From NCBI GenBank assembly GCA_964432985.1, contig CAYSPT010000011.1, positions 1 through 64,000 of the forward strand: a stretch of 64,000 nt of DNA, written 5' to 3'. Below, piece after piece: positions 10,501 through 17,845 of the stretch. This DNA is from CAYSPT01 sp964432985. Its GTDB lineage: Bacteria > Muiribacteriota > CAYSPT01. Below the pieces are notes generated by a model. That model did no database searches. It was not told the DNA's origin and worked only from the letters and a program-made list of their open reading frames with translations. Position numbers and translations under genes: made by a program. Positions within the stretch are counted from its first letter, which is position 1, and each line of letters opens with the position of its first letter.

Positions 10501-11163
10501 GCTCACGGTTTCCGGGCTGCGTATCCGGGTGCGGTGCGTGTTTAGCGGAAGGATGGATGATCCCGGACTCCGCATCCGGACCTGCCTGTTCCGCCTCTGT
10601 TCCGTCACCACCGGCCGGCGCTTCAAAGAAGCCTTGGGAAGCGGTTCACCACCCACGTCCTGGATGAACTCGTTGAGATCGCTTACCGCCGAGTCGTAAT
10701 CCCCGATCTCGAAATAGGCGTGGCCGCGGGCCAGGCGGACCTTGTTGGCCAGGGACGACTGGGGCCACGCGTTGAGAAAGGACGTGTACTCAACCGCCGC
10801 GCTTGGCCACTGCTCGAGCTGCGAGTAGCACTCCCCCATATAATAACGGGATTTCTCCGCGAAGGGCCCCTCGGAGGTTTTGTCCAGAACCTTTTGAAAC
10901 GACGTAATCGCCGGGGTATAGTTCCCCTGCGCCATGAGCATGCGCCCGTCGGCGTAGTCGTCTTCCACCGACACGCCGCCGCCGCCGGAGACCCGCACCG
11001 TGCCGCCGCCGCCCCCGCAGCCAATAACTACGATCAGCAACGCCATACAAATACCGGTAACCGTGTACCGAATCACGAAGTTGTTCAACGCGATTCCCGC
11101 TTTCGTTGGTATACCACCCTGATTATTGTTGTCAGAACAAACCGATACTGGTCGTTTCAACAC
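7591..11163 (-). CDS. TPR-rich lipoprotein with two C-terminal P-domain-like modules, 1190 aa
   Basis: The N-terminus has a hydrophobic run ending in LIVVIGC (Cys49), a lipobox, followed by a Gly-rich linker. The start is GTG at 11163 (TTG follows at once); there is no ATG upstream of the hydrophobic core. Residues about 70-930 are TPR-like repeats of about 34-40 residues (recurring YDSAIPEFQKVVDNYP-type units, as in outer-membrane tol-pal/YbgF-like proteins), interrupted by a basic linker (about 180-245). Two P-domain-like (proprotein convertase) modules follow, about 934-1060 and 1063-1190, each opening with DEDP/DEEP and LAIP/LTIP and containing GDWxL. Inference: an outer-membrane-attached scaffold. 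The TPR-plus-P-domain combination is unusual. It is divergent from pgi, with 108 bp between starts. Partners are not visible. Confidence 0.85.
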   Translation of the reverse strand: MLKRPVSVCSDNNNQGGIPTKAGIALNNFVIRYTVTGICMALLIVVIGCGGGGGTVRVSGGGGVSVEDDYADGRMLMAQGNYTPAITSFQKVLDKTSEGPFAEKSRYYMGECYSQLEQWPSAAVEYTSFLNAWPQSSLANKVRLARGHAYFEIGDYDSAVSDLNEFIQDVGGEPLPKASLKRRPVVTEQRRNRQVRMRSPGSSILPLNTHRTRIRSPETVSRKLAVSKKSEYYDPDKTGVVKVETGKYAVPEKSKFDKISDPKLIKVVFTASVEAELDSTYLAEAKFWLGRAYGGLDYLDDGLYWLNEVLEKHQESGLVPDSLFYIGNFKSLLEEFLAAQQAFFDLIDEFPDSDHAPVAHLNIGLLKEELEQFADAIAHLEEFADTFGSHALVSEVLGEIGYCYYNEADYAEGLDYLQQSLDMNPDSESADKWHYSLGEIKYWMEDLEGAQEDYQYVMDNYPDSAMATWATNGVAWCSYDLGDYGTALENLEELLAKNPSDDAAAEVQMGIGACHFNLEDYDSAIEEYQKVIDNYPTSESVAWARNGLGWSYYNKEEYSAARPHFQQFITDYPDKGEVAEVQLAVGHCYYEEDNYNTAVTEYQKVIDDYPTSDSAGYAQNGIGWIYYDQEDYDSAIPEFQKAVDNYPQSEGVDEAQWAIGSSYYETENYAAAITEYRETVDNYPDSNMAPWAQSGIAWSYFNQDDFDSAIPEFQKVVDDYSDSDAADESQLGIGYSYYSQENFDQAAVEFKKVVDDYPDGGYAPEAQVQVGWCYFRKGDYVTAITEFEKVSESDIVDPQVGEALYGIAYSYYEQEDYDSAIPNFHDVVDDYGAGDSADDAQLQLGWCYYYKNDYTNSLAEFQKTIDNFPSSAFAAEAYYGRAMVYGIQDDASGAVENLAEAIELDGYWRIQAKKNPDCNPVRDDTDFQDVLAFEGVYTKDEDPALAIPEDQVVSSTISVEDMAFVTDMLVSVDVSHARPADCVAGLLSPSSTSCILHYRSGTGADIDTTYDSRTNPAEPLSVLKGEYTAGDWALYAYDEVPGTTGTINGWTLEISEAWNSYTYIQDEEPDLTIPDAESGQVTSTLSVEDGLLIAGVNVSVYIDHPAFATIQVQVVSPEETTVVLHDYTSVNGDTLRLEYDTDADPDESLAALIGESAGGDWELKVIISEQSGLGAGTLYRWGLEVIGTPE

Positions 11164-11271
11164 TAATAATCGGGACTTTCAGAGAAATTATAGGTCAAAG
11201 CTCCAATCCCATCAACGGTTGCTTCAGATCCATCCGGGTTGGTACAATTGCAGCGAAAGGATGATTCGATC

Positions 11272-12993
11272 ATGCTTAAAACAATCGATCCCACCGCCAC
11301 CGCAGCGTGGGGGAAGCTGTTGTCCCACTTTACCGACATCAACAACGTTCACATGAAAGACCTGTTTAAGGAGGACCAGGAGCGGTTCTCGAAGTTCTCG
11401 CTGCAGTTCAATCCATTGACCGAAGGGAAATGCGGCATCCTGGTGGACTTTTCCAAGAACCGGATCACCGCCGAGACCCTGGACCTGCTTATTGAACTGG
11501 CCGAGGAGATAGACCTGGCTGACGCCATCGATAAGGTGTTCTCCGGCGACCGGATCAACGCCACGGAAAACCGCGCCGTGCTGCACACTGCCCTGAGGAA
11601 CTGCTCCGACGACCCGGTGTACTTCGACGGCCAGGATGTCATGCCCGACGTCAAGAAGGTCCTGGGACAGGTCAAGGAGTTCTCCGAAATGGTCATCGCC
11701 GGTGAGTGGAAAGGCGCCACGGGCAAGCGGATCACCGACATCGTCAACATCGGTATCGGCGGCTCGGACCTGGGTCCGGTGATGGTCACCGAAGCGCTCA
11801 AAGCCTACAAAAAACCGCATATCAACGTACACTTCATCTCCAACGTGGACGGAACCCACGCCGTGGAAACCCTGAAACATCTCGACCACGAGACCACGTT
11901 GTTCATGATCGCCTCCAAGACCTTTACCACCCAGGAGACCATGACCAACGCCCACTACGCCCGTGCCTGGTTCCTGGACGGCCCCGGACGCGACGAGGAG
12001 CACATCAAGCGACACTTCGTGGCCATCTCCACCAACGAGGAAAAAGTCAGGGAATTCGGGATCGACACCGCCAACATGTTCCGGTTCTGGGACTGGGTGG
12101 GCGGCCGCTACTCCCTGTGGTCCGCCATAGGTCTCTCCATCGCCTGCAGTATCGGATTCGAGAACTTCACCGAGCTTTTAGCCGGTGCCCACGCCATGGA
12201 CCGCCACTTCCAAAAGACGCCCTTTAAAGAGAACATCCCGGTAGTCCTGGCCCTGATCGGCATCTGGTACAACAACTTCTTCGGGGCCGAGTCGGAAGCC
12301 ATCCTGCCCTACGACCAGTACATGCACCGGTTCCCCGCCTACTTCCAGCAGGGCAATATGGAGAGCAACGGCAAGTGCGTTGACCGAAACGGCGACCCCG
12401 TGACCTACCAGACCGGGCCCGTCATCTGGGGGGAGCCGGGCACCAACGGCCAGCACGCCTTCTACCAGCTCATCCACCAGGGGACCAAGCTGATCCCCTG
12501 CGATTTTCTGGCCCCCATCAACAGCCACAACCCGGTGGGCGACCACCACAACAAACTGCTGGCCAACTTCCTGGCCCAGACCGAGGCGTTGATGAAGGGG
12601 AAGACCGAAGCTGAGGTTCGCCAGGAGCTTGAGGCGGCCGGAAAGACCGTTGATGAGATCGCCTCCATCCTGCCGTTCAAGGTGTTCGAGGGGAACAAGC
12701 CCACCAACTCCATCCTGTTTGACAGGCTCACTCCCCGGACCCTTGGATCGCTCATCGCCATGTATGAGCACAAGATCTTCGTGCAGGGTATCATCTGGAA
12801 CATCTTCAGCTTTGACCAGTGGGGCGTGGAGCTGGGCAAGCAGCTGGCGAAAACAATCCTGTCAGAGCTCGAAAGCGGGCAGAGCGGCGCCGGTCACGAC
12901 TCGTCCACCAGCGCCCTGATTAACAGGTGTATCAAGGGACGACAGTGTACCGAGACCGGCCTGGAAAAGACGGGGTCAGGTCTCAACATTTGA
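11272..12993 (+). CDS. pgi: Glucose-6-phosphate isomerase
   Basis: Interconverts glucose 6-phosphate and fructose 6-phosphate in the cytosol (glycolysis and gluconeogenesis). Family signatures are clear: NIGIGGSDLGPVM, FRFWDWVGGRYSLWSAIGLS, the HRFPAYFQQGNMESNGK region, GTNGQHAFYQLIHQGT and the C-terminal DSSTSALINR. Length (573 aa) is normal for the long bacterial form. An upstream in-frame TTG exists, but ATG at 11272 is preceded by AAAGGA at suitable spacing. Odd: after the normal end (DSSTSALINR) the frame continues about 20 residues, and the last codons and the TGA stop come from a dispersed repeat (12972-12996), so the protein ends in GSGLNI. The gene stands alone, divergent from the TPR lipoprotein and convergent with the HTH protein. 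Confidence 0.97.
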   Translation: MLKTIDPTATAAWGKLLSHFTDINNVHMKDLFKEDQERFSKFSLQFNPLTEGKCGILVDFSKNRITAETLDLLIELAEEIDLADAIDKVFSGDRINATENRAVLHTALRNCSDDPVYFDGQDVMPDVKKVLGQVKEFSEMVIAGEWKGATGKRITDIVNIGIGGSDLGPVMVTEALKAYKKPHINVHFISNVDGTHAVETLKHLDHETTLFMIASKTFTTQETMTNAHYARAWFLDGPGRDEEHIKRHFVAISTNEEKVREFGIDTANMFRFWDWVGGRYSLWSAIGLSIACSIGFENFTELLAGAHAMDRHFQKTPFKENIPVVLALIGIWYNNFFGAESEAILPYDQYMHRFPAYFQQGNMESNGKCVDRNGDPVTYQTGPVIWGEPGTNGQHAFYQLIHQGTKLIPCDFLAPINSHNPVGDHHNKLLANFLAQTEALMKGKTEAEVRQELEAAGKTVDEIASILPFKVFEGNKPTNSILFDRLTPRTLGSLIAMYEHKIFVQGIIWNIFSFDQWGVELGKQLAKTILSELESGQSGAGHDSSTSALINRCIKGRQCTETGLEKTGSGLNI

Positions 12994-12996
12994 CAT
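12972..12996. repeat. Dispersed repeat copy that supplies the pgi stop codon
   Basis: GGGGTCA followed by GGTCTCAACATTTGACAT is identical to the first copy at 4484-4508 and to the one at 62026-62050. The TGA inside TTTGACAT is the pgi stop codon. Confidence 0.9.
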
Positions 12997-13003
12997 AACT
13001 AGC

Positions 13004-13966
13004 TCAAGTCTTCCGGAGAAGAGAGTCTATTTCCACCCGGAAATGATCGGCGATCTTCAATGAAAGGTCCAGGGAGGGCAGCATCTTTCCTTTTTCCAGC
13101 TGGCACACGGCACTGGCGCTTACGCCGATACGAACAGCCAGTTCGCTCTGGGTTATATGCTGCCCTTTTCGTAAAGCAACCAGGTTGGGTCCGAAATGTG
13201 AGAGATCACGCGCACCCACCACCGGCCCCATCCCCGGCGACGCCACTGCTTCGAGCTGCAGATCATTCTTGGCGAAGATAAACGGTACCGCCACACCGAT
13301 GCCGCCGTGCTTCCGGTTTTCGGCTTTCCGGAGAGTAAGAAGGGTTTTTCCTTCCTGTGCTGATACTTCGGTAACCACCTGGGTGACATGTTTCAGTCTG
13401 GCCCGGAAAACGTCCGTGTGAGCCTTCTTCTCGTATATCCAGTAGGCCACCGACTGCAGATCGAAAAGCCGGGGGCATGTGTAGGTGAAGAAATTCAGCG
13501 ACTTCTCTTCACTCTGCCACAGTTCCATCATCCCGGTAAGACTGTCGAAGACATACCACCCCTGGCCGGCTATGGTTTTCTCAATACCGCTAATGGCCGA
13601 CAGGACATTATCAGGTTGCTGCGGATCCTCTACCATGATGAACCGCTGACGGTCTTTCTTGGAAAGTGCGTTGTAAAACCGTGTAAAGACAGGATCGCAC
13701 TTACCCTTACCGCAGGAGAAACAGTCCACCAGCACAAACGAGTCCGGATCCACTGATGAAGCAAACTGGGAAATCATCGTTTGAGGAGAGCGGTTGAAGC
13801 TCACCAGGCACTGAATGGACTCACCGCTGCTCTTGAAATACCGGTTTATGATTGGCAGCAGGTCCACACCGGAATCAATTTCCCATACCATGTTGTCACC
13901 AGGTTGAATACCACCGATAAGAGAATCGAGCTGGGAGTAGCCGGTTGAAAAAAGATGTGAAGTCAT
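13004..13966 (-). CDS. RecA/KaiC-like protein with degenerate P-loop and C-terminal HTH, 320 aa
   Basis: The N-terminal ~230 residues follow the RadA/KaiC (RAD55-like) pattern: FSTGYSQLDSLIGGIQPGDN, then an ATPase-core-like region with WYVFDSLTGMMELW as the Walker-B-like strand. The expected GxxGxGKT loop is replaced by EIDSGVDLLPI, so ATP binding is doubtful. The last ~60 residues are a Cro/CI-type HTH (LRKGQHITQSELAVRIGVSA, then VCQLEKGKMLPSL). I place the start at 13966, where GAGGT precedes ATG by about 9 bp, rather than 20 codons upstream. A CxxGKxxC-like pair (DCFSCGKGKCD) is of unknown meaning. Likely a transcription regulator whose former ATPase domain has become a sensor or oligomerisation module (inference). 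It ends 7 bp from the repeat behind pgi. Confidence 0.75.
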   Translation of the reverse strand: MTSHLFSTGYSQLDSLIGGIQPGDNMVWEIDSGVDLLPIINRYFKSSGESIQCLVSFNRSPQTMISQFASSVDPDSFVLVDCFSCGKGKCDPVFTRFYNALSKKDRQRFIMVEDPQQPDNVLSAISGIEKTIAGQGWYVFDSLTGMMELWQSEEKSLNFFTYTCPRLFDLQSVAYWIYEKKAHTDVFRARLKHVTQVVTEVSAQEGKTLLTLRKAENRKHGGIGVAVPFIFAKNDLQLEAVASPGMGPVVGARDLSHFGPNLVALRKGQHITQSELAVRIGVSASAVCQLEKGKMLPSLDLSLKIADHFRVEIDSLLRKT

Positions 13967-14200
13967 AACGCCATTACCTCGTTTTCTACACCGCGTGCTT
14001 GAGGGTGAATAAACAATAAAATTCACTTGTGCTTAATACTTTCAATATTACTTCAGTCAAACAGTAAAAAGCAACCTTCTCTTGAATATCTGCTTAAACC
14101 GGAAAAAGCAGTTGGTTTTGTCATGAGGCAACGGGAACAAAAACCACTCTGGACCGGGTTATATAATGGTATGCTATAAAACCGGAATCGGAGACACCTC

Positions 14201-14479
14201 GTGCCAAAAGAAATCAATGCCACGGAAGAGCTGGGGAACGGTGTCAAACTCAAGCTGGGGTGGATTCCTCCCGGTGAGTTCATGATGGGCTCAGACAGCG
14301 AAAGAGCCAGTACGAAACCGATCCACCAGGTCAGGATAACAAAAGGGTTCTGGATGGGAAAATACCCGGTAAACCAGGCACAGTACTTGAAATCGGCTTT
14401 TCGCAACCGATTTCCGCCGGCCAAACGGTACATCTACATCGGTCTTCGGGTGGTATGCGCCGGCCAGAACTTTCGGTAG
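14201..14479 (+). pseudogene. Internally deleted FGE-sulfatase (SUMF1/formylglycine-generating-like) remnant
   Basis: The first ~65 residues match the start of an FGE/SUMF1 domain (WIPPGEFMMGSDSER, HQVRITKGFWMGKYPVNQAQ). The frame then passes directly to RNRFPPAKRYIYIGLRVVCA, which matches the very end of such domains (the RxxxxPxxxxxxIGFRVV motif). The central part, normally well over 100 residues including the active site, is missing while the frame stays open. It is therefore a deletion remnant and not a small gene with its own role. It stands alone between the HTH protein and the zinc importer. A TATAAT-like box near 14161 may be its old promoter. Confidence 0.8.
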
Positions 14480-14619
14480 CCGGCCCATTGGAATATTGCA
14501 GGGTATGGGGCAAACAAGATAAACCGACCGGCCCCGTATAACGAAGTTGCGTATCAGGCTTACGTGACTTATAGTATGCATCGTGACGTGTGATAGAAAT
14601 ACGGGAAGGAATTCGGACC

Positions 14620-15678
14620 ATGAACCGGCAGGTTAATCTCCATCAATATTCCGCCAGCTTATATCACAGTCCTGCCTGTTGCGAATGGAGATGTGCTCAT
14701 ATCTTAAGCGTTATGCTGGCGGTCGCCGCGTTCATTGTGCTCTGCGGCCCGGCGGCGATCTGTGCTGACGATACCCCTTTCAAGGTGTTTGTCAGCATCG
14801 TTCCGCAAAAGTATTTCGTGGAACGGGTCGGGGGCGGCCTGGTAGATGTGCAGGTGCTGGTCCAGCCCGGGCACAGTCCCGCCACCTATGAACCGACTCC
14901 CCGCCAGATGGCGCAGCTTTCTCATGCCGAGGTCTATTTCCGTATCGGTGTGCCGTTTGAAAACGCGTTCCTTCCCAAGCTCAGCCGGACCATGAAGCCC
15001 CTGAGAATAGTGGACACCCGCCGGGGCATCACTCTGCGTAAGATGAGAAACCGGCATGATCATGGAACCATGCGGAAACTCGACAGCGAAGATAGTCACG
15101 GCCACACTACCGGGGACAATGACCATGATGCTCATCATCACCGGGAACACGGAAACCATGCCGACAACGAAGATAATCACGAAGAGAAGTACGGCAACGA
15201 TCCCCACACCTGGACCGATCCGGTGCTGGTAAAGCAGCAGGCACACACCATAACCGCTGCCCTGGCCGAATTGTACCCGGACGGAAAAGCCGTGTTCGAG
15301 AAAAACTGCGAAGCGTTCGCAGCCGATCTCGATAAACTGGACAAGCACCTGGCGGAAGCGCTGGCAGAAGTAAAAGGCAGAACGTTTATGGTGTTTCACC
15401 CGTCCTGGGGATATTTTGCCGACCGCTACGGACTCAAGCAAGAAGCTATCGAAATAGAGGGGAAGACACCCAGCGCCAGGCATCTGGGTGATATAATCAG
15501 ACGGGCCAGAGCAACAGGAACCAGAATCCTTTTCGTGCAGCCCCAGTTCAGCCGCCGTACCGCCGCCGCTATAGCCAGGGCCATAGGCGGGGCCGTGATT
15601 CCCATAGACCCGTTGGCTGCAGATTATATAGAAAACATGGAAACGGTAGCAATAAGAATACAAGAGGCACTTCAATGA
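14620..15678 (+). CDS. znuA: Zinc ABC transporter, periplasmic zinc-binding protein
   Basis: Cluster A-I solute-binding protein that captures Zn2+ in the periplasm. There is a signal peptide (hydrophobic run about residues 29-48, cleavage near AICADD). Conserved ligands: His85 in GHSPATYEP, His196 in NDPHTW and the His in MVFHPSWGYFADRYGL. Between the first two lies a His/Asp-rich loop (about 146-187), typical of zinc-specific rather than manganese-specific members. The start is ATG 14620, with GGAAGGA about 9 bp upstream; the in-frame GTG at 14590 precedes that site. It is followed after 18 bp by the ATPase gene and then the permease, a complete znuACB set. A Zur-type operator was not recognised in 14480-14619. 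Confidence 0.95.
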   Translation: MNRQVNLHQYSASLYHSPACCEWRCAHILSVMLAVAAFIVLCGPAAICADDTPFKVFVSIVPQKYFVERVGGGLVDVQVLVQPGHSPATYEPTPRQMAQLSHAEVYFRIGVPFENAFLPKLSRTMKPLRIVDTRRGITLRKMRNRHDHGTMRKLDSEDSHGHTTGDNDHDAHHHREHGNHADNEDNHEEKYGNDPHTWTDPVLVKQQAHTITAALAELYPDGKAVFEKNCEAFAADLDKLDKHLAEALAEVKGRTFMVFHPSWGYFADRYGLKQEAIEIEGKTPSARHLGDIIRRARATGTRILFVQPQFSRRTAAAIARAIGGAVIPIDPLAADYIENMETVAIRIQEALQ

Positions 15679-15696
15679 AAATAAAGGTTTTACGCC

Positions 15697-16500
15697 ATGA
15701 GTAAGCCGATCGTTATCGAGTTTGGTGATGTCTGTTTCGGCTACGACACCGAAGAGGTCCTTCACAATGTCAGCCTGGAGATTAACGAACGGGACATGGT
15801 GGCTGTTGTCGGACCCAACGGCGGTGGTAAAACCACTCTGCTCAAACTGATCCTGGGCCTGTTGGAACCGCGTCACGGACAGGTCAGGATATTCGGGCAG
15901 CGACCCGATCAAGCGCGTCCACGTATCGGTTACGTGCCTCAGCACATCCAGTTCGATCCCGATTTTCCCGTAAGCGCCTTTGACGTGGTCCTCATGGGAC
16001 GGGTGGACCGGCACCTCGGCGGCCCCTACCGCCGGGACGACCGGGCAGCGGCCCGCCACGCCCTGGAAAAGGTGGGACTTTCTCACCTGCACCGCCGCGC
16101 TTTCTCCGACCTGTCCGGCGGGGAACGCCAGCGCGTGCTCATAGCCCAGGCCCTGGTGACCGAACCGCAGATGCTCCTTTTGGATGAACCCACCGCCAGC
16201 GTCGATGTCGTGGTAGAACGGAGCCTGTACGGGCTTCTCAACACCCTGAACGAAACCATGACCATCGTCGTGGTGTCCCACAACCTCAACGTGGTTACCC
16301 GGCACGCCTCCCACGTGGCCTGCGTCAACCGCACCGCTTCGATAGTTCCGGCGAAAAAGCTGGCTACAGACGGGATTCATGGAGTCTACGGATCGGACAT
16401 GACGATAATATGCCACGAAGACTCCTGCCACGTAATCGATCCTTCAGACACGCTCCATACACCCCATCGGGGAGAGCACCCGGAGGAGGAAGACCGATGA
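15697..16500 (+). CDS. znuC: Zinc ABC transporter, ATP-binding protein
   Basis: ATPase that powers zinc uptake through ZnuB. Walker A is GPNGGGKTTLLK (about residues 38-49), Q-loop GYVPQH, signature LSGGERQRV, Walker B MLLLDEPTASVD and switch His in VVSHNL. The C-terminus is long and His/Cys-containing (CHEDSCHVIDP, THTPHRGEHPEEE-like), which may bind metal. The ATGA at 16497 overlaps the start of the permease, so the two are translationally coupled. Confidence 0.95.
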   Translation: MSKPIVIEFGDVCFGYDTEEVLHNVSLEINERDMVAVVGPNGGGKTTLLKLILGLLEPRHGQVRIFGQRPDQARPRIGYVPQHIQFDPDFPVSAFDVVLMGRVDRHLGGPYRRDDRAAARHALEKVGLSHLHRRAFSDLSGGERQRVLIAQALVTEPQMLLLDEPTASVDVVVERSLYGLLNTLNETMTIVVVSHNLNVVTRHASHVACVNRTASIVPAKKLATDGIHGVYGSDMTIICHEDSCHVIDPSDTLHTPHRGEHPEEEDR

Positions 16501-17345
16501 AGTTATTCTTCCAGGACGCCGCCACCTACGTTTTCCTGCAGTACGCCCTGCTGGCCGGGCTTCTGGCTTCGGTTGCCTGCGGTATCGTCGGCAGTTACGT
16601 GGTGGTGAGGCGCACCACCTATATCGCCGGCGCCATCGCCCACTGCGTTCTCGGCGGTATGGGCGCTGCCCGGTACCTGCAGCAGGTCCACGGTGTTGCA
16701 TGGATGACACCGTTGACGGGTGCAACCGCTGCTGCCCTGGCGGCGGCGGTCATCATCGCCCTGGTAACGCAGTTCGGACGACAGCGCCAGGACACGGTGC
16801 TCAGTGCCATCTGGGCCATCGGTATGGCCGCGGGCGTCTCCTTTATCGCCGCCACCCCCGGCTACTACGAGGACCTTATGAGCTACCTGTTTGGAAACAT
16901 CCTGATGGTGTCGCCCCCGGACCTGTGGCTCATGGCCGCCCTGGACCTGGTCATCGTGGCGGTGACATTCCTCTTCTACAACAAGTTCCTGGTCATCAGC
17001 TTCCAGCCCGAACTGGCCCGGCTCCGAGGTCTTTCCGTGGGCTTCTATCACACGCTGCTGCTCGTTATCACGGCCTTGACGGTGGTTCTTCTCACCCAGG
17101 TGGTGGGACTGGTGATGGTCATCGCGCTGCTGACACTTCCGGCCGCCGCCGCGTCACAATTGGTGAAACGGCTCTGGCAGGTGATGGCGACGGCCGTCCT
17201 GCTCAGCCTGCTTTTCACCGTGGGCGGCCTGGCTATCAGTTATGCTCCGGAACTGCCCGCCGGCGCCACCATCGTCGAGGTGGCCGGCGCTGCCTACCTG
17301 CTGGTGCTCGCCGGCACGTGGGTGGCGGGAAAAGTACGCAAATAA
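16497..17345 (+). CDS. znuB: Zinc ABC transporter, membrane permease
   Basis: ABC-3 family permease with about eight hydrophobic segments across 282 residues. Typical features are the early GSYVVVRRTTYIAGAIAHCV and the later QVVGLVMVIALLTLPAAAA. The true start is ATG 16497, which shares ATGA with the end of znuC; the open frame reaches further upstream only as an overlap. Third gene of znuACB. Nothing regulatory is visible directly behind it. Confidence 0.95.
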   Translation: MKLFFQDAATYVFLQYALLAGLLASVACGIVGSYVVVRRTTYIAGAIAHCVLGGMGAARYLQQVHGVAWMTPLTGATAAALAAAVIIALVTQFGRQRQDTVLSAIWAIGMAAGVSFIAATPGYYEDLMSYLFGNILMVSPPDLWLMAALDLVIVAVTFLFYNKFLVISFQPELARLRGLSVGFYHTLLLVITALTVVLLTQVVGLVMVIALLTLPAAAASQLVKRLWQVMATAVLLSLLFTVGGLAISYAPELPAGATIVEVAGAAYLLVLAGTWVAGKVRK

Positions 17346-17488
17346 CGAGAGACACATACAAGCTACCCGGTCACCTAGTGTTTCCTATTCAAGAGATAGA
17401 AAAAGTAAAAAACATATGATATACTCCATACAGAACCTAGTGTATTATTTGACTCTCCCCGAATAAGCATGAAAAGTCAGGAATGAGC

Positions 17489-17578
17489 ATGAAACGAGAC
17501 GTGCCGTCCACAACTAAACAACCTGTGCTGACCGTCTCAGACCTCCACAAAACCTACCGTGTCGGCCGCCGCGCTTGA
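17489..17578 (+). pseudogene. 29-codon remnant of an ABC transporter ATPase N-terminus
   Basis: ATG 17489 opens a short frame whose residues 14-28 read LTVSDLHKTYRVGRR, the usual beginning of a LolD/MacB-type ABC ATPase (LxVxDLxKxYxxG). A TGA follows at 17576, before any Walker A motif. A GGA lies upstream of the start. No further ABC coding sequence follows, so it looks like a leftover start from a deletion. The rest of the 17346-17619 gap is AT-rich without other genes. Confidence 0.6.
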
Positions 17579-17619
17579 GATGGAAACATCAAATCAGAAA
17601 TACCCCAAAAAGCAGGACC

Positions 17620-17829
17620 TTACTGCGGTAAGGATGCCTGGCAGTCCCGCCCCCGGCAGCGTTTCTTTACCATGTAGGAAATAAGCCCCAGGGGACCGAA
17701 AATAAAGGTCACCACTCCCCAGATTGTCCTGTTTTCATTGGATTTGCGACAGTCAAAAAACACCCATAGCAGTGAGGCTATCCAGGCTAGTGCGGCTGTT
17801 GCTTCGAAAATGTAGATCCCTGTTTGCAT
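17620..17829 (-). CDS. Small two-helix membrane protein, 69 aa
   Basis: Two hydrophobic segments (about residues 8-25 and 36-53) separated by FDCRKSNENRTIWG, and a basic C-terminus with KKRCRGRDC. The FGPLGLISYMVKKR ending resembles the PLDc_N / short inner-membrane protein type, but the match is weak. A strong GGGGGAGG sits 8 bp before ATG 17829, and the gene follows the C39-like gene by 16 bp, so they are probably co-transcribed. Confidence 0.7.
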   Translation of the reverse strand: MQTGIYIFEATAALAWIASLLWVFFDCRKSNENRTIWGVVTFIFGPLGLISYMVKKRCRGRDCQASLPQ

Positions 17830-17845
17830 TGCGTTCGCCTCCCCC

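Noticed and set aside
14704..16431. 575-codon open frame on the minus strand
   Set aside because: Antisense to znuA and znuC, which carry all family motifs.
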